Of a stretch of DNA of 45,985 nucleotides, positions 30,978 through 39,103 are shown piece by piece. Numbering within the stretch: position 1 is the stretch's first letter; each line of letters begins with the position of its first letter. The stretch covers positions 1 to 45,985 of IMG/VR virus record IMGVR_UViG_3300030109_006257; one strand, 5' to 3'. The stretch is from a virus. The notes beneath the pieces were generated by a model. The model did no database searches. It had not been told where the DNA came from and saw only the letters and a program-made list of their open reading frames with translations. The translations under genes were made by a program, and so were the position numbers.

Positions 30978-31864
30978 GCTGGCTCCAATTTATAAGATAA
31001 CTTTTTTATTAATGTTTTATTTAAAAGACCGGAGATAGCTTCTATCTCATGGCGATTAAGGTCATTTAAAAATTCTTTATTTAGATAATAATTTTTTCTT
31101 GACTTAGGAAAGCCATCACTACTTTCCGCTCTAAGAGAATAATTGTTTACATATTCTACGATAGGCGTGTACTTCTCGTATGCTTGAAGATCAAAGAAAT
31201 CAACTATCTTATTGAACCACAGTTCAGACTTTCTAGTAAAATCTTCATATCTTACTATAAAAACATTTTTATTTTTGTAACCAGTGTACTTGCCGTAGAA
31301 GTCATTCCAGAGCGATATAGCTTCGGTTATTTTTGGGCTTATCTTGTTTGTTCTAATCGTACTCTTAGTATTACAAAAGTCCCTGAAACTAGTGAACCAA
31401 GAATATGGATTCCGAACAACTAAAATAATATTGGCATCTTCTTCTAAGTATAGATTATGTTTAGTACTCTGAAGGATTGTGTCCCTCATTGTATTATACT
31501 CTAGGCTTTTAAAAATAAATCCAGTTCCTGATCTTTCCAGCCCCTTAATTATTATTTGCTTTGGAGCCCTTGCCATAAATGGCTTAAGCATATTGAAGAC
31601 ATCTGATAATAAAAATCTTACAGCAGGTGAGCCGAATGCAGACTTTTTCTTTCTTGCATCAATGAGAAAATCTGAGAGTTCTTTTGCTCTATCTCGATTG
31701 CTCTGACTAGCTCTGAAGAATTCTTTTCGATAATCCTCATTTTTTTTACAGTAGCCCCACAGCTCTTCGCTCATATCTCTAAGGAAGATGTTGCAAAATC
31801 CCGCATGTTCGCATTGACAATTATTAAAGTCATCTTCTAACAAACTTCCATCCCCTATCAACAT
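30968..31864 (-). CDS. Sulfotransferase-family protein
   Basis: I start it at ATG 31864 to limit overlap with the preceding glycosyltransferase (35 bases rather than 125); no strong ribosome site marks it. The 298-residue protein has the 5'-phosphosulfate loop (IIIKGLERSGTGFI), then ILVVRNPYSWFTSFRDF and VRYEDFTRKSELWFNKIVDF. It would transfer sulfate from PAPS to a sugar or lipid. The N-terminus has a Cys-rich segment (NCQCEHAGFCNIFLRDM), which is unusual for the family and may bind metal. Sulfated phage glycans are not common. Confidence 0.75.
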   Translation of the reverse strand: MLIGDGSLLEDDFNNCQCEHAGFCNIFLRDMSEELWGYCKKNEDYRKEFFRASQSNRDRAKELSDFLIDARKKKSAFGSPAVRFLLSDVFNMLKPFMARAPKQIIIKGLERSGTGFIFKSLEYNTMRDTILQSTKHNLYLEEDANIILVVRNPYSWFTSFRDFCNTKSTIRTNKISPKITEAISLWNDFYGKYTGYKNKNVFIVRYEDFTRKSELWFNKIVDFFDLQAYEKYTPIVEYVNNYSLRAESSDGFPKSRKNYYLNKEFLNDLNRHEIEAISGLLNKTLIKKLSYKLEPACY

Positions 31865-32552
31865 AATGCTGTATACACTTATCTCTAAGTGAAAAGAAGT
31901 TCTGTTGGCTAGTAACGGATTCTGTTTTGTCGTCAACTCCAAGCTCGTAGCCATATAGAGAGCTTGATTTTTCTCTATCTAATGGAGGGTGAGGAGGAAC
32001 AACAGTTGGAACTGCGCCATATAATTGAGCCATAGCTGATAAGTGAATATCTTCTCCTGTCTCCCAAGTATATGGCTCTTCTTCCCAGATATATTTTAAA
32101 TGTGTCTTATTTATAAACCAAGCGTGTCCTACTAAATCTACTTCAGTTGTCTCCTCATTATGCGATGGCCAGCCAAATCTTTCATGATCCATATAATACT
32201 CTTTGCTATTAAGCTGCAGTCCGACCCCTCCTATGATTGCTTTTTTCTGACTATAAGTTTCAAGGCAATTCTCAAACCATTTATTTCCGGGAATTGTGTC
32301 ATCGTCAAAAAGCGCTACAAATTCCGTCTGTGCAAGCATAGCTAAAGAGAATCGCCCAAAATATTTCCAGTTGTAGTCATTCTTTACTATCCTATCAACG
32401 TCGTAAGAGAAAGATTCCTTATAAAAGTCTTCATGATGATTGACCCATAGCCATATTTGTTCTGGTTTAATTGTTTGATTTTTTATAGCCTCTATTTGCA
32501 AAGGCAGATTTTTTGGTCTTCTGTAGCCATTAAGTATGACAGTTATAGACAT
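31830..32552 (-). CDS. GT-A family 2-like glycosyltransferase
   Basis: A 240-residue GT-A protein, starting at ATG 32552 after GGGAGAG; a TTG 15 bases earlier is less likely. Its N-terminus is SITVILNGYRRPKNLPLQIE, the acceptor strand is EQIWLWVNH, and the metal/donor motif is EFVALFDDDTIPG. It has the layout of family 2 transferases. The donor is unknown. The start overlaps the preceding stop as TAATG. Confidence 0.8.
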   Translation of the reverse strand: MSITVILNGYRRPKNLPLQIEAIKNQTIKPEQIWLWVNHHEDFYKESFSYDVDRIVKNDYNWKYFGRFSLAMLAQTEFVALFDDDTIPGNKWFENCLETYSQKKAIIGGVGLQLNSKEYYMDHERFGWPSHNEETTEVDLVGHAWFINKTHLKYIWEEEPYTWETGEDIHLSAMAQLYGAVPTVVPPHPPLDREKSSSLYGYELGVDDKTESVTSQQNFFSLRDKCIQHYVDRGWKFVRR

Positions 32553-33388
32553 TAAACACTCTCCCAAAATAACTCAGGTGCCATAGCACATTCCGAAACC
32601 ATCTGATCTCTTCCTACTTCATTCATGTGATGCAAACATCCTATTATATCGTTCCCTATAACTTCCATGCCACAGCATATAGCTTCCGCTACCGATCTAC
32701 AATAAGGCTCATAAAAGGCAGGTTTATAAAATAGAGTATTATAAGAATTATATAGTTTTGGCATCTCTTCAAATTCGACTGCTCCTATAAACTCTATATT
32801 TGGTATCATACTGCAATTCTGTATAAAATGCTGTTGATCTGACCATCCAGCGACTATAAATTCTTTTTCTGGGTTCTCTATAGCATACGAGAAAAGTTCA
32901 TTAGTACCTTTTAGCTGGTGCATATATCCAACATAAAGTATTTTGTCTTCTCTTTTTTCTTTTCTGTCGTAGAAATGATTGCAGTCTATTGGGTCTGGAA
33001 TTATCTTTGTATTTACAAAGTAATTACCATAAGATTCTTCGAATTGCTTGAGATGGAATGAAGATAGAAAGAAAGCTTTTTTGCAACTTGTGAACAGTCT
33101 TTTCCTAGACTCTTGATTCAAATATCTATTGGAGTCATGTTCAATCCTAACATGATTTCTGTGAGAACTTATCCACTCTATTATGTTGGGCTTTCTATTT
33201 ATAGCATCTAGATTAGAAGAGACAAGTAAATCGTAATTAGGATGGAGCAGCGATTCATTGCTATCGAAGAAAAACTCTACTATGTCGTGTCCTATCTCTC
33301 TTCCTTTTTCTATAATTAGATTATTACTTCTTTGTGCTCCGCCTTTATTGTGGTGCAGCCCAAAATCAGAGATCCAGAGTACTTTCAT
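32552..33388 (-). CDS. GT-B glycosyltransferase (group 1 type)
   Basis: A 278-residue GT-B protein. It begins MKVLWISDFGLHHNKGGAQR, the linker is KIIPDPIDCNHF, the donor-binding helix is ILYVGYMHQLKGTNELF, and the C-terminal motif is FYEPYCRSVAEAICCGMEVI, where the Glu contacts the donor. It is shorter than average (usual about 360), with a compact N-domain. It overlaps both neighbours by single bases (TAATG). Confidence 0.85.
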   Translation of the reverse strand: MKVLWISDFGLHHNKGGAQRSNNLIIEKGREIGHDIVEFFFDSNESLLHPNYDLLVSSNLDAINRKPNIIEWISSHRNHVRIEHDSNRYLNQESRKRLFTSCKKAFFLSSFHLKQFEESYGNYFVNTKIIPDPIDCNHFYDRKEKREDKILYVGYMHQLKGTNELFSYAIENPEKEFIVAGWSDQQHFIQNCSMIPNIEFIGAVEFEEMPKLYNSYNTLFYKPAFYEPYCRSVAEAICCGMEVIGNDIIGCLHHMNEVGRDQMVSECAMAPELFWESV

Positions 33389-33762
33389 TAGTCGCCCTTC
33401 ATAACTCTTATTGAATCCGTATCAAAATGTTGTGTTGAGAATTCAAACATGATGACATCGGTTAGCCCTAACATTTGATGTCTCATTCCTACAGGGACAT
33501 GGAAAGAGTCCCCTTCTTCTAAAATTATCTTCTGAGTAAAATGAGATGTTCTTCTGTCATCCCAGCCATAAAGAACTTCCAATCTTCCTGATTGTATATA
33601 AAAAGTCTCATCTTTTAATTTATGATAATGCCAGCTACATCTTTTATTTTTTTTAAAGAATAGGATCTTACCGCAGTATTCTTCCTTGTTTACGATCCAA
33701 TGTTCATACCCCCATCCTTTTGGGACAAATTTATTGGTTTCTGTCACTTTGATCTCCACCAT
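33388..33762 (-). CDS. Cupin protein (mannose-6-phosphate isomerase type)
   Basis: A 124-residue single-domain cupin. The metal block is CSWHYHKLKDETFYI (His, His, Glu) and the second is GMRHQMLG. It resembles the cupin of type II phosphomannose isomerases and other sugar cupins. It overlaps the next gene (33744-34427) by 19 bases. The exact reaction is unknown; sugar isomerisation or binding is inferred. Confidence 0.7.
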   Translation of the reverse strand: MVEIKVTETNKFVPKGWGYEHWIVNKEEYCGKILFFKKNKRCSWHYHKLKDETFYIQSGRLEVLYGWDDRRTSHFTQKIILEEGDSFHVPVGMRHQMLGLTDVIMFEFSTQHFDTDSIRVMKGD

Positions 33763-34427
33763 CTCTTCTTAGTATTGTCTTCACTTGCTTGTTTTTTTTT
33801 TGACTGTTCTTTTGCCGACAAAGAAGCTTTTTGAATAGCTAGCTTTTGTTTTTCTTCTTTAGCTTTGATCTTGGCTCTTTCTTGCTCTTCTTTAGCTTTG
33901 GCCTTAGCTCTTTGTTGTTCTTCTTTAGCTTTATCTTTCAGCTCTTTTTCAAAGTTCTTTTGCGCTAGTATATCTTCTTTGGCAGATCTTTTTAACTTAA
34001 AGCATGTTTTCATTATTGATGCGTAGAATTTTCCTAAAAAGGCATCTCTGAAGTAGCCATCTTCTTTTTTTATAAACTTTAATTTTTTTTCTGATAACAA
34101 AAACCTAACGTCATCTTGACCTACCCCATTATCCATATCAATATACATGGCATTGAAGTTAAGTGCTGTAGAAAACCTGTTTATTGGCTTGGCGAAATAG
34201 AACTTTGCAAAACTAGCATGACACAAGATCTTGTCTGTAACTGAGAAAGCAGTTCCTTCGTAGTCAATTATTCTTGGTATTGCCGCATGGCCAGTCAAGC
34301 CCCTACATCCATAGGGCTCTTTTATTATTTTTATCTTAGCATCCTTATTATGCTTAAGAATACTATTTTTTGTTTCTAAGGCTGCCGCCTGAGATTCTTC
34401 AGTTTGTAAAATGAAAACCTTTACCAT
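33744..34427 (-). CDS. Hypothetical protein with three 11-residue coiled-coil repeats
   Basis: A 227-residue protein. The N-terminal half (VKVFILQTEESQAAALETKN) has the look of a small sugar-related or transferase domain. Residues 167-199 are three tandem 11-residue repeats (AKEEQQRAKAK, AKEEQERAKIK, AKEEKQKLAIQ), giving a charged coiled coil of hendecad period. The C-terminal tail is Lys-rich and ends KKRWWRSK, a possible membrane or nucleic-acid contact. No family is recognised. It precedes the cupin gene in the locus. Confidence 0.55.
   Translation of the reverse strand: MVKVFILQTEESQAAALETKNSILKHNKDAKIKIIKEPYGCRGLTGHAAIPRIIDYEGTAFSVTDKILCHASFAKFYFAKPINRFSTALNFNAMYIDMDNGVGQDDVRFLLSEKKLKFIKKEDGYFRDAFLGKFYASIMKTCFKLKRSAKEDILAQKNFEKELKDKAKEEQQRAKAKAKEEQERAKIKAKEEKQKLAIQKASLSAKEQSKKKQASEDNTKKRWWRSK
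33831..33929 (-). repeat. Three in-gene 33-base repeats coding AKEE-type hendecads
   Basis: The three repeat units are imperfect copies of 33 bases within the gene at 33744-34427. The repeat is visible in both DNA (CTAAAGAAGA recurs) and protein, and would allow length variation by slippage. Confidence 0.6.
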
Positions 34428-34440
34428 CTATCTACTCTCC

Positions 34441-35010
34441 TTAAGATCCGGTGTTTCCGACTACTATTATCGAAATAGCAATACCTGTATTGTAATTTTG
34501 TGCTCCACTACCACTACCAACATTTGTTATTGTCAAAGTTCTGTTATTCGCAGTAACTGGAGTTCCATAGTAAGTATCTGTGAATTGATAAACAGATCCG
34601 GGCGCTATCTTTATGCCCTCCGGACCTCCTGTTCCTCCATGCAATAAGTTTGTAAAGCCATTTGACCCTGTTGGAGCTAAAGTAACCATTTCATTAGTTC
34701 CAGTATTTTCATTCCTTATAACCAGTGATTTTATGCCAGTTAGAGAGACATTATATGATGTCCCGAAACTATATTGCTGTAATGCTTTAAGATTATATTC
34801 GTAGCTATTACCACTGCCAATTTTTCTACCAGCATCTTCGTAAACCCCATCTATCTGTCTCGTACCAGTTCCAGATGAGAGACCAATAACATAGCCAAGA
34901 GATCCATTAAAAGAAGCTACTGTATCAGTGTATTGATATGTAGTATCTTGATTGAAGTCAATATCAGACCTTACTGTTGCTGTCGTATTAACATATGTTC
35001 CAGAAGGCAT
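34441..35010 (-). CDS. Probable virion surface or fibre-associated protein
   Basis: A 189-residue protein of beta-prone polar composition (Thr, Gly, Ser, Asn, Tyr) starting MPSGTYVNTTATVRSDID. The sequence YGTPVTANNRTLTITNVGSG and similar stretches suggest a beta sandwich or fibre. There is no signal peptide. It has a -10 element upstream (35046-35054) and a ribosome site AGAAAGGG. Composition matches the 8515-9123 product. The virion role is inferred. Confidence 0.5.
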   Translation of the reverse strand: MPSGTYVNTTATVRSDIDFNQDTTYQYTDTVASFNGSLGYVIGLSSGTGTRQIDGVYEDAGRKIGSGNSYEYNLKALQQYSFGTSYNVSLTGIKSLVIRNENTGTNEMVTLAPTGSNGFTNLLHGGTGGPEGIKIAPGSVYQFTDTYYGTPVTANNRTLTITNVGSGSGAQNYNTGIAISIIVVGNTGS

Positions 35011-35045
35011 TTCAAACCCTTTCTAAATTTATAAATGTATAATAT

Positions 35046-35054
35046 ATTATACCC
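35046..35054 (-). promoter_or_regulatory. Putative -10 element GGGG-TATAAT
   Basis: GGGGTATAAT on the minus strand about 35 bases before the 35010 start, with no -35 box. Same arrangement as 8152 and 14612. It could drive the virion-like gene and, by read-through, the sugar locus. Confidence 0.45.
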
Positions 35055-35492
35055 CTATTTTCTTTTTCTTGTCTTTATCTTAACTATACGGTGAGGGGCT
35101 TGTATAATTCCCGTAGCTAATGACTTTTTTCTTTCACCCATATAAACAAAGTCAATTCCTGTATTGTTTTTACCTATCCCATAGCAGAGAAGGCCGTTTC
35201 CAACTATTTCCCTGACAATATACTTGCCTTTGCACCCCATATAGATTTTTTCTCCTGTTTCATGATCGTCTGACTCAGAAGAACATGTATAGTATGGGCC
35301 GGTACCTTGAATTATCTTTATATGCTGTCCCTGTTCTAGTTCTTTCCAGTCTTTCACCTCATTCTTAATTGGTGTATTTTTACTGATAAAAAACTTCCCG
35401 CAAGTGTTACACTTGGTGCTTCTGGCGGCATTTACAGCTCCGCAGTGCTTACAAAGTTTTTGTCCTCTTCTTAGTTTAACTTTTTTTACCAT
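35055..35492 (-). CDS. Zinc-ribbon protein (145 aa)
   Basis: A 145-residue protein with an N-terminal zinc ribbon (LCKHCGAVNAARSTKCNTCG: two CxxC pairs) and a C-terminal beta-rich domain (KYIVREIVGNGLLCYGIG) with extra Cys residues. The type is common in large marine phages and may bind nucleic acid or protein. A consensus-like promoter lies upstream (35536). The function is unknown. Confidence 0.7.
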   Translation of the reverse strand: MVKKVKLRRGQKLCKHCGAVNAARSTKCNTCGKFFISKNTPIKNEVKDWKELEQGQHIKIIQGTGPYYTCSSESDDHETGEKIYMGCKGKYIVREIVGNGLLCYGIGKNNTGIDFVYMGERKKSLATGIIQAPHRIVKIKTRKRK

Positions 35493-35535
35493 AAAAACTC
35501 CAGTGCCTTATTAAAATTCTAAACCCACATAAAAC

Positions 35536-35564
35536 ATTATACCATAGGTATCCGAAAATTGCAA
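35536..35564 (-). promoter_or_regulatory. Sigma-70-type promoter TTGCAA-17-TATAAT
   Basis: On the minus strand TTGCAA (35564-35559) and TATAAT (35541-35536) are spaced by 17 bases, near consensus. It lies between the cytidylyltransferase gene (stop 35574) and the 35492 start, so it likely starts the zinc-ribbon gene and the genes downstream of it. Confidence 0.7.
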
Positions 35565-35573
35565 GTAAAAACT

Positions 35574-36029
35574 TTAATAATTTTTTATTCTATCTATTAT
35601 TTTTGTTGTAGATATACTATGTGTATAGGGTACAAATAACATTTCAGCCCCTATCCTATCTAAAAAATCTTGACTTATACATAGCTGACTAAAGTAATCC
35701 CTCGACTGCCAATCGGTTCCCATTACAATATAGTCTGGATTATTTTCTTCAATAAAGAAAGGTTGATTCTCATATGCGTCCATAATAAATGCGTAGTCTA
35801 CATACTTACATGAGTTTACCACAGCAAGCCTTTCATACTGATCCATAACTGGAGCCCTTTTGTACGACTCTGAGAAGCTATCACTATTGACAGCTACGAT
35901 GACTTTTGATAAAGCTCCTAGTTCTAGACTTTCCTTACTCATGTGGTACTTAAGATTCTTAAACACATTCACATGTCCATAGTGAAATAAATCGAATGTG
36001 CCACCTATATATATCTTTTTAATTATCAT
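35574..36029 (-). CDS. Glycerol-3-phosphate cytidylyltransferase-like protein
   Basis: A 151-residue HxGH nucleotidyltransferase. The motif is GGTFDLFHYGHVNVF; other landmarks are MDQYERLAVVNSCKYVDY and the C-terminal SISTTKIIDRI, typical of TagD/GCT. It would make CDP-glycerol or a CDP-activated alcohol used in surface polymers. Its start overlaps the 36019-37062 gene by 11 bases. Confidence 0.8.
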   Translation of the reverse strand: MIIKKIYIGGTFDLFHYGHVNVFKNLKYHMSKESLELGALSKVIVAVNSDSFSESYKRAPVMDQYERLAVVNSCKYVDYAFIMDAYENQPFFIEENNPDYIVMGTDWQSRDYFSQLCISQDFLDRIGAEMLFVPYTHSISTTKIIDRIKNY

Positions 36030-37062
36030 ACTCTATAAATATACCTTTGGTGCCGTCATGATTACCCTTTTCTTGTCTATTGTATGCCAGTCGAATACTA
36101 TCAAACGATTGGTCTTGCAGCTCTTGATGATACGGCCTGTATGAAGCCAAGCTAAATGTATTTAACTGTCCTTGACTACACGAGTAAAAATCATTTTCTC
36201 GGCAAAAATGTGCTAACAAATTCTCTGGCATGAAGTATGGCTTCTCAGGACTAACATTTTTCATTGAGGTATTATATGATAGTATTTTTAATAACTGAGA
36301 ACGGAAGTAGTTCTCGAATTTACTGAAGACTCTACCTGAGCAAGCAAATATCTTATCCCCTATCCATGTGGATTTGTATGAATAAACGCAATCCCCAAAA
36401 ACAGTAGTCCAAGCTGTGAATAAATGCTCTCTTTTAAATCTGCTATTGTCTTTACTTCTAGCATAGTCTCTTTTTACAAGAGTGTCCATATCTTTGAATA
36501 CCTGACTTCTATACTCTTTTGTTTTTAACTCCATGAAATTATCAAATCTGAATCTAAAAACTAAGTCATATTTAAAATTATTTTCTTTTGAATACTCAGA
36601 TACGAGAGATGCTGACTTAGATATGGAATATGTTTGTGCTAAGTGAAATGGATAAGACAAAAACGGGTCTATATTACTACTCTGGACAATCTGCTTAAGC
36701 CAATCTGGCGAAGTTTTTCTAGAGGTTTTTCTGCTAAACTTAGCCCTAATGGTCTTTATAGCTTTTTTTATTTCTATATTAGATAGTTGGTCTTCTACTA
36801 ATATTTTTTTAGGCTTATAATAATATTCTAGACAATCAGTAAGTTCTTCTATAGGTACTACAATCGCGTTATCTGAGGATCTGTGCTGAGATTTAGCTCT
36901 AGCAGGATACCAGCTAGATGACCAAGAATGTATAAAAAAATCTACTTCGCATCCATACGCATCAAAGAACTCAAGGGTGTTGTGTACACACTCTGAAAAG
37001 TGGCGTGCCATACCAGAAAGCGAAACCGCAATTCTAAGTTTCTTACTCAAGTTAAAATCCAA
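36019..37062 (-). CDS. Putative glycosyltransferase-like protein
   Basis: A 347-residue protein. The start IAVSLSGMARHFSECVHN and VDFFIHSW match a family of phage and bacterial glycan-locus proteins, and the mid-block YDLVFRFRFDNFMEL fits a GT-A type fold. No catalytic motif is certain. It overlaps the cytidylyltransferase gene and the small gene upstream. Confidence 0.55.
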   Translation of the reverse strand: MDFNLSKKLRIAVSLSGMARHFSECVHNTLEFFDAYGCEVDFFIHSWSSSWYPARAKSQHRSSDNAIVVPIEELTDCLEYYYKPKKILVEDQLSNIEIKKAIKTIRAKFSRKTSRKTSPDWLKQIVQSSNIDPFLSYPFHLAQTYSISKSASLVSEYSKENNFKYDLVFRFRFDNFMELKTKEYRSQVFKDMDTLVKRDYARSKDNSRFKREHLFTAWTTVFGDCVYSYKSTWIGDKIFACSGRVFSKFENYFRSQLLKILSYNTSMKNVSPEKPYFMPENLLAHFCRENDFYSCSQGQLNTFSLASYRPYHQELQDQSFDSIRLAYNRQEKGNHDGTKGIFIEYDN

Positions 37063-37213
37063 AGATACTTTCTAAGTTACTAAAAAAGAAATCAAATTCT
37101 ATCTCAAATTCAATTTCGCCATTACTGTCTATGAATACCTCGACAAGATCGGGCTTTTCTATAGATAGTTTTTGGAGGTTCAAGAACAACTCTCCATCGT
37201 ATTTATCATCCAT
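37052..37213 (-). CDS. Small acidic protein (53 aa)
   Basis: A 53-codon frame whose ATG at 37213 overlaps the SNase-like gene's stop, and whose stop overlaps the next gene by 11 bases. The product is acidic and starts MDDKYDGELFLNLQKLS. It is a small beta-strand/helix protein without a known family. Confidence 0.55.
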   Translation of the reverse strand: MDDKYDGELFLNLQKLSIEKPDLVEVFIDSNGEIEFEIEFDFFFSNLESIFGF

Positions 37214-37511
37214 AAGGCCATCTCTTAGCTAGAACTGTATTCACTCCATCTATTACAACAAGCCATCTACCATATTTTCCTGTCTTTCCTGTTGTTATAT
37301 TAAAATATCCCTCTCCATCTGATTGTTGTTTTATTAAATCCTCAAGCATCTCAGTTGCTTCTTTGAAGTTCGCTTGTCCTCTTTCGGGAGTATCAACTCC
37401 TGTTAGTCTGCATCTTATTCTAGCAGTTAAATAAAAGCCTAAGTCAACATCAAGATCAGCAGTATCTCCATCGACACATCTTATTAGTTTTGCTCTGTAG
37501 GAGTACTGCAT
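37206..37511 (-). CDS. SNase-like (thermonuclease) protein
   Basis: A 101-residue protein with the staphylococcal-nuclease pattern: LIRCVDGDTADLDVDLG (the Asp-rich calcium site) and RIRCRLTGVDTPERGQ (the catalytic R and E region). It is shorter than complete nucleases (about 140 or more residues) and may be a minimal version. It could degrade host or stray DNA or RNA. It overlaps the 37484 gene by 28 bases. Confidence 0.75.
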   Translation of the reverse strand: MQYSYRAKLIRCVDGDTADLDVDLGFYLTARIRCRLTGVDTPERGQANFKEATEMLEDLIKQQSDGEGYFNITTGKTGKYGRWLVVIDGVNTVLAKRWPYG

Positions 37512-37759
37512 TTTTCTATCTCTGATTTTAGCTCTTTAAGCATTGGTCTAACGACCGCCTCAACCTCATCTTCAAACTCATTAGACATAGCTTGAAGAAA
37601 CATCTCAATTCTCATAGCATTATCGCTACTTAACATAGCGTTGTATTCCATGAAACGCTCTAATCCTTTGACTGTCTTATTTAATTTGTAATTACTATAT
37701 CCTAAGCATCCTATTCCTACCGCTAGTGTAACCAAGCAGAGTATGTTTAGCTTATTCAT
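37484..37759 (-). CDS. Single-span membrane protein (91 aa)
   Basis: I start it at ATG 37759 (MNKLNILCLVTLAVGIGCLG); a TTG 9 bases upstream is an alternative. One N-terminal membrane span is followed by a helical acidic tail (KGLERFMEYNAMLSSDNAMR). The ATG overlaps the dipeptidase stop. The function is unknown. Confidence 0.55.
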   Translation of the reverse strand: MNKLNILCLVTLAVGIGCLGYSNYKLNKTVKGLERFMEYNAMLSSDNAMRIEMFLQAMSNEFEDEVEAVVRPMLKELKSEIEKCSTPTEQN

Positions 37760-38982
37760 TTTTTCCAACCATTTCGGATTAGTCTTAAAGAATTGTCTCC
37801 AAGAAATTTTCGTATAGTATGATCATCCCATCCAACCGCCTTGAGGTGAGATGTGATTCTGGGCAACTGACCCATGTGTACAATTTCATCTGGAGGATCA
37901 GTGAAGCCATCAAAGTCTGTCCCTATAGCTGGCACATCTGATCCCGCTACATTTATAATATGGTCTATTGTCTGTTCTATATATTTTAATCCAAGCTGAG
38001 TGTCTACAGGAGAGATCCAATAGTTCATAAAGATTATTCCAGCAACTCCTCCATGATTGCCAAGCCACTTTAGTTCCCAGTCTTGTAAGTTATAAGTTAG
38101 CCTATTTACTTCAAAGGCTCCAACATGACTCGCAAAGATACACTCTTCAGCATGGTGATGTTCGGCAATTTCGTAAATTCTCTTTCTGGCTTTCAGGGTA
38201 CAGTGAGATATATCTAACAGCATCCCTAGCTCAAACATCTTTTCGACAACTGCTTCTCCAATATCCGTTAGACTTTTGTCTTCATCCCATTTACTGAGTA
38301 GACTTTCCCAACTTCCGTGACTGAGGGCGTATTCAGGCCACGGGAATACTGGCGGAGCGCAATCGTTCTCATAGAAGTGAGCTAGGGTTAGATATGCAAC
38401 GCCCTTATTATAAAAATGTTCTAGGTTAGACAGTGCTGTATTTAATTTTTCTTCATGAGTAACATCGACATCATGTGGTTTTGGTTGTGCTGAGTCTGCT
38501 TGTAGGGAGTGCGCCCCTTCGACTGAGTGAATCAATGCCAAGCTCCCATCGTCAAGCGCATTATCTAAATCGAAAACAGACTTACAAACAGCAATCTTTC
38601 TATTGTTTTGATTCTTATTCCATTCAGTTACCTGAGATTCCATTTCATCTAGGACATTCATAGTAGCATCAAAATAAGATGCCTCATATATTTCTTTACG
38701 AACATTAGGAGCAAGTTTAATTAACCACTTAGCGAGAGACATATCCTCATACCATCCTCCTTCAGGAATGAAGGCCGTTGATAACATAACATCAAGGCCA
38801 CCCTCCATCAGTCTAGGGAAGGTTGTTCTGTTTGCTAAAGGCCAGAATTTCCTTTTGAAAAGACCCATCAAGAACTTTTCTTTAGACGAACCCATATTGC
38901 GATGAAAGATTGATGCCTTTATTGCAGAGTGGCAGTGTAAGTCCACAACAGTTGAGTCAAAGTGAAGTTCCTTAGATGCCAT
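37756..38982 (-). CDS. Peptidase M19 (membrane dipeptidase) homologue
   Basis: A 408-residue protein of the renal-dipeptidase family, starting at 38982 after AGAGGA. Zinc and catalytic blocks are VVDLHCHSAI, ALIHSVEGAHSL, YLTLAHFYEN, MLLDISHCTLKAR and IFASHVGAF. GTDFDGFTDPP and the C-terminal FLGDNSLRLI follow. Family enzymes cleave dipeptides, including D-amino-acid and cell-wall-derived ones. I know of few phage examples. It may salvage amino acids or alter wall peptides. No signal peptide is visible, so it is likely cytoplasmic. Confidence 0.92.
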   Translation of the reverse strand: MASKELHFDSTVVDLHCHSAIKASIFHRNMGSSKEKFLMGLFKRKFWPLANRTTFPRLMEGGLDVMLSTAFIPEGGWYEDMSLAKWLIKLAPNVRKEIYEASYFDATMNVLDEMESQVTEWNKNQNNRKIAVCKSVFDLDNALDDGSLALIHSVEGAHSLQADSAQPKPHDVDVTHEEKLNTALSNLEHFYNKGVAYLTLAHFYENDCAPPVFPWPEYALSHGSWESLLSKWDEDKSLTDIGEAVVEKMFELGMLLDISHCTLKARKRIYEIAEHHHAEECIFASHVGAFEVNRLTYNLQDWELKWLGNHGGVAGIIFMNYWISPVDTQLGLKYIEQTIDHIINVAGSDVPAIGTDFDGFTDPPDEIVHMGQLPRITSHLKAVGWDDHTIRKFLGDNSLRLIRNGWKK

Positions 38983-38992
38983 GTTTATTCCT

Positions 38993-39103
38993 CTAATATA
39001 CAAGTTTGGAAATTGCCAGCGTTAGCCATAAAGCAATCGCTATTGGAGCCATAAATATTATAGCCGTTACAATACATTTATTAAATTTGTCTGAGTTATC
39101 CAT
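38993..39103 (-). CDS. Small single-span membrane peptide (36 aa)
   Basis: A 36-codon frame whose ATG lies within the end of the RuvB gene (8-base overlap). The product MDNSDKFNKCIVTAIIFMAP continues hydrophobic (IAIALWLTLAISKLVY). One membrane span is predicted. The function is unknown. Confidence 0.5.
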   Translation of the reverse strand: MDNSDKFNKCIVTAIIFMAPIAIALWLTLAISKLVY

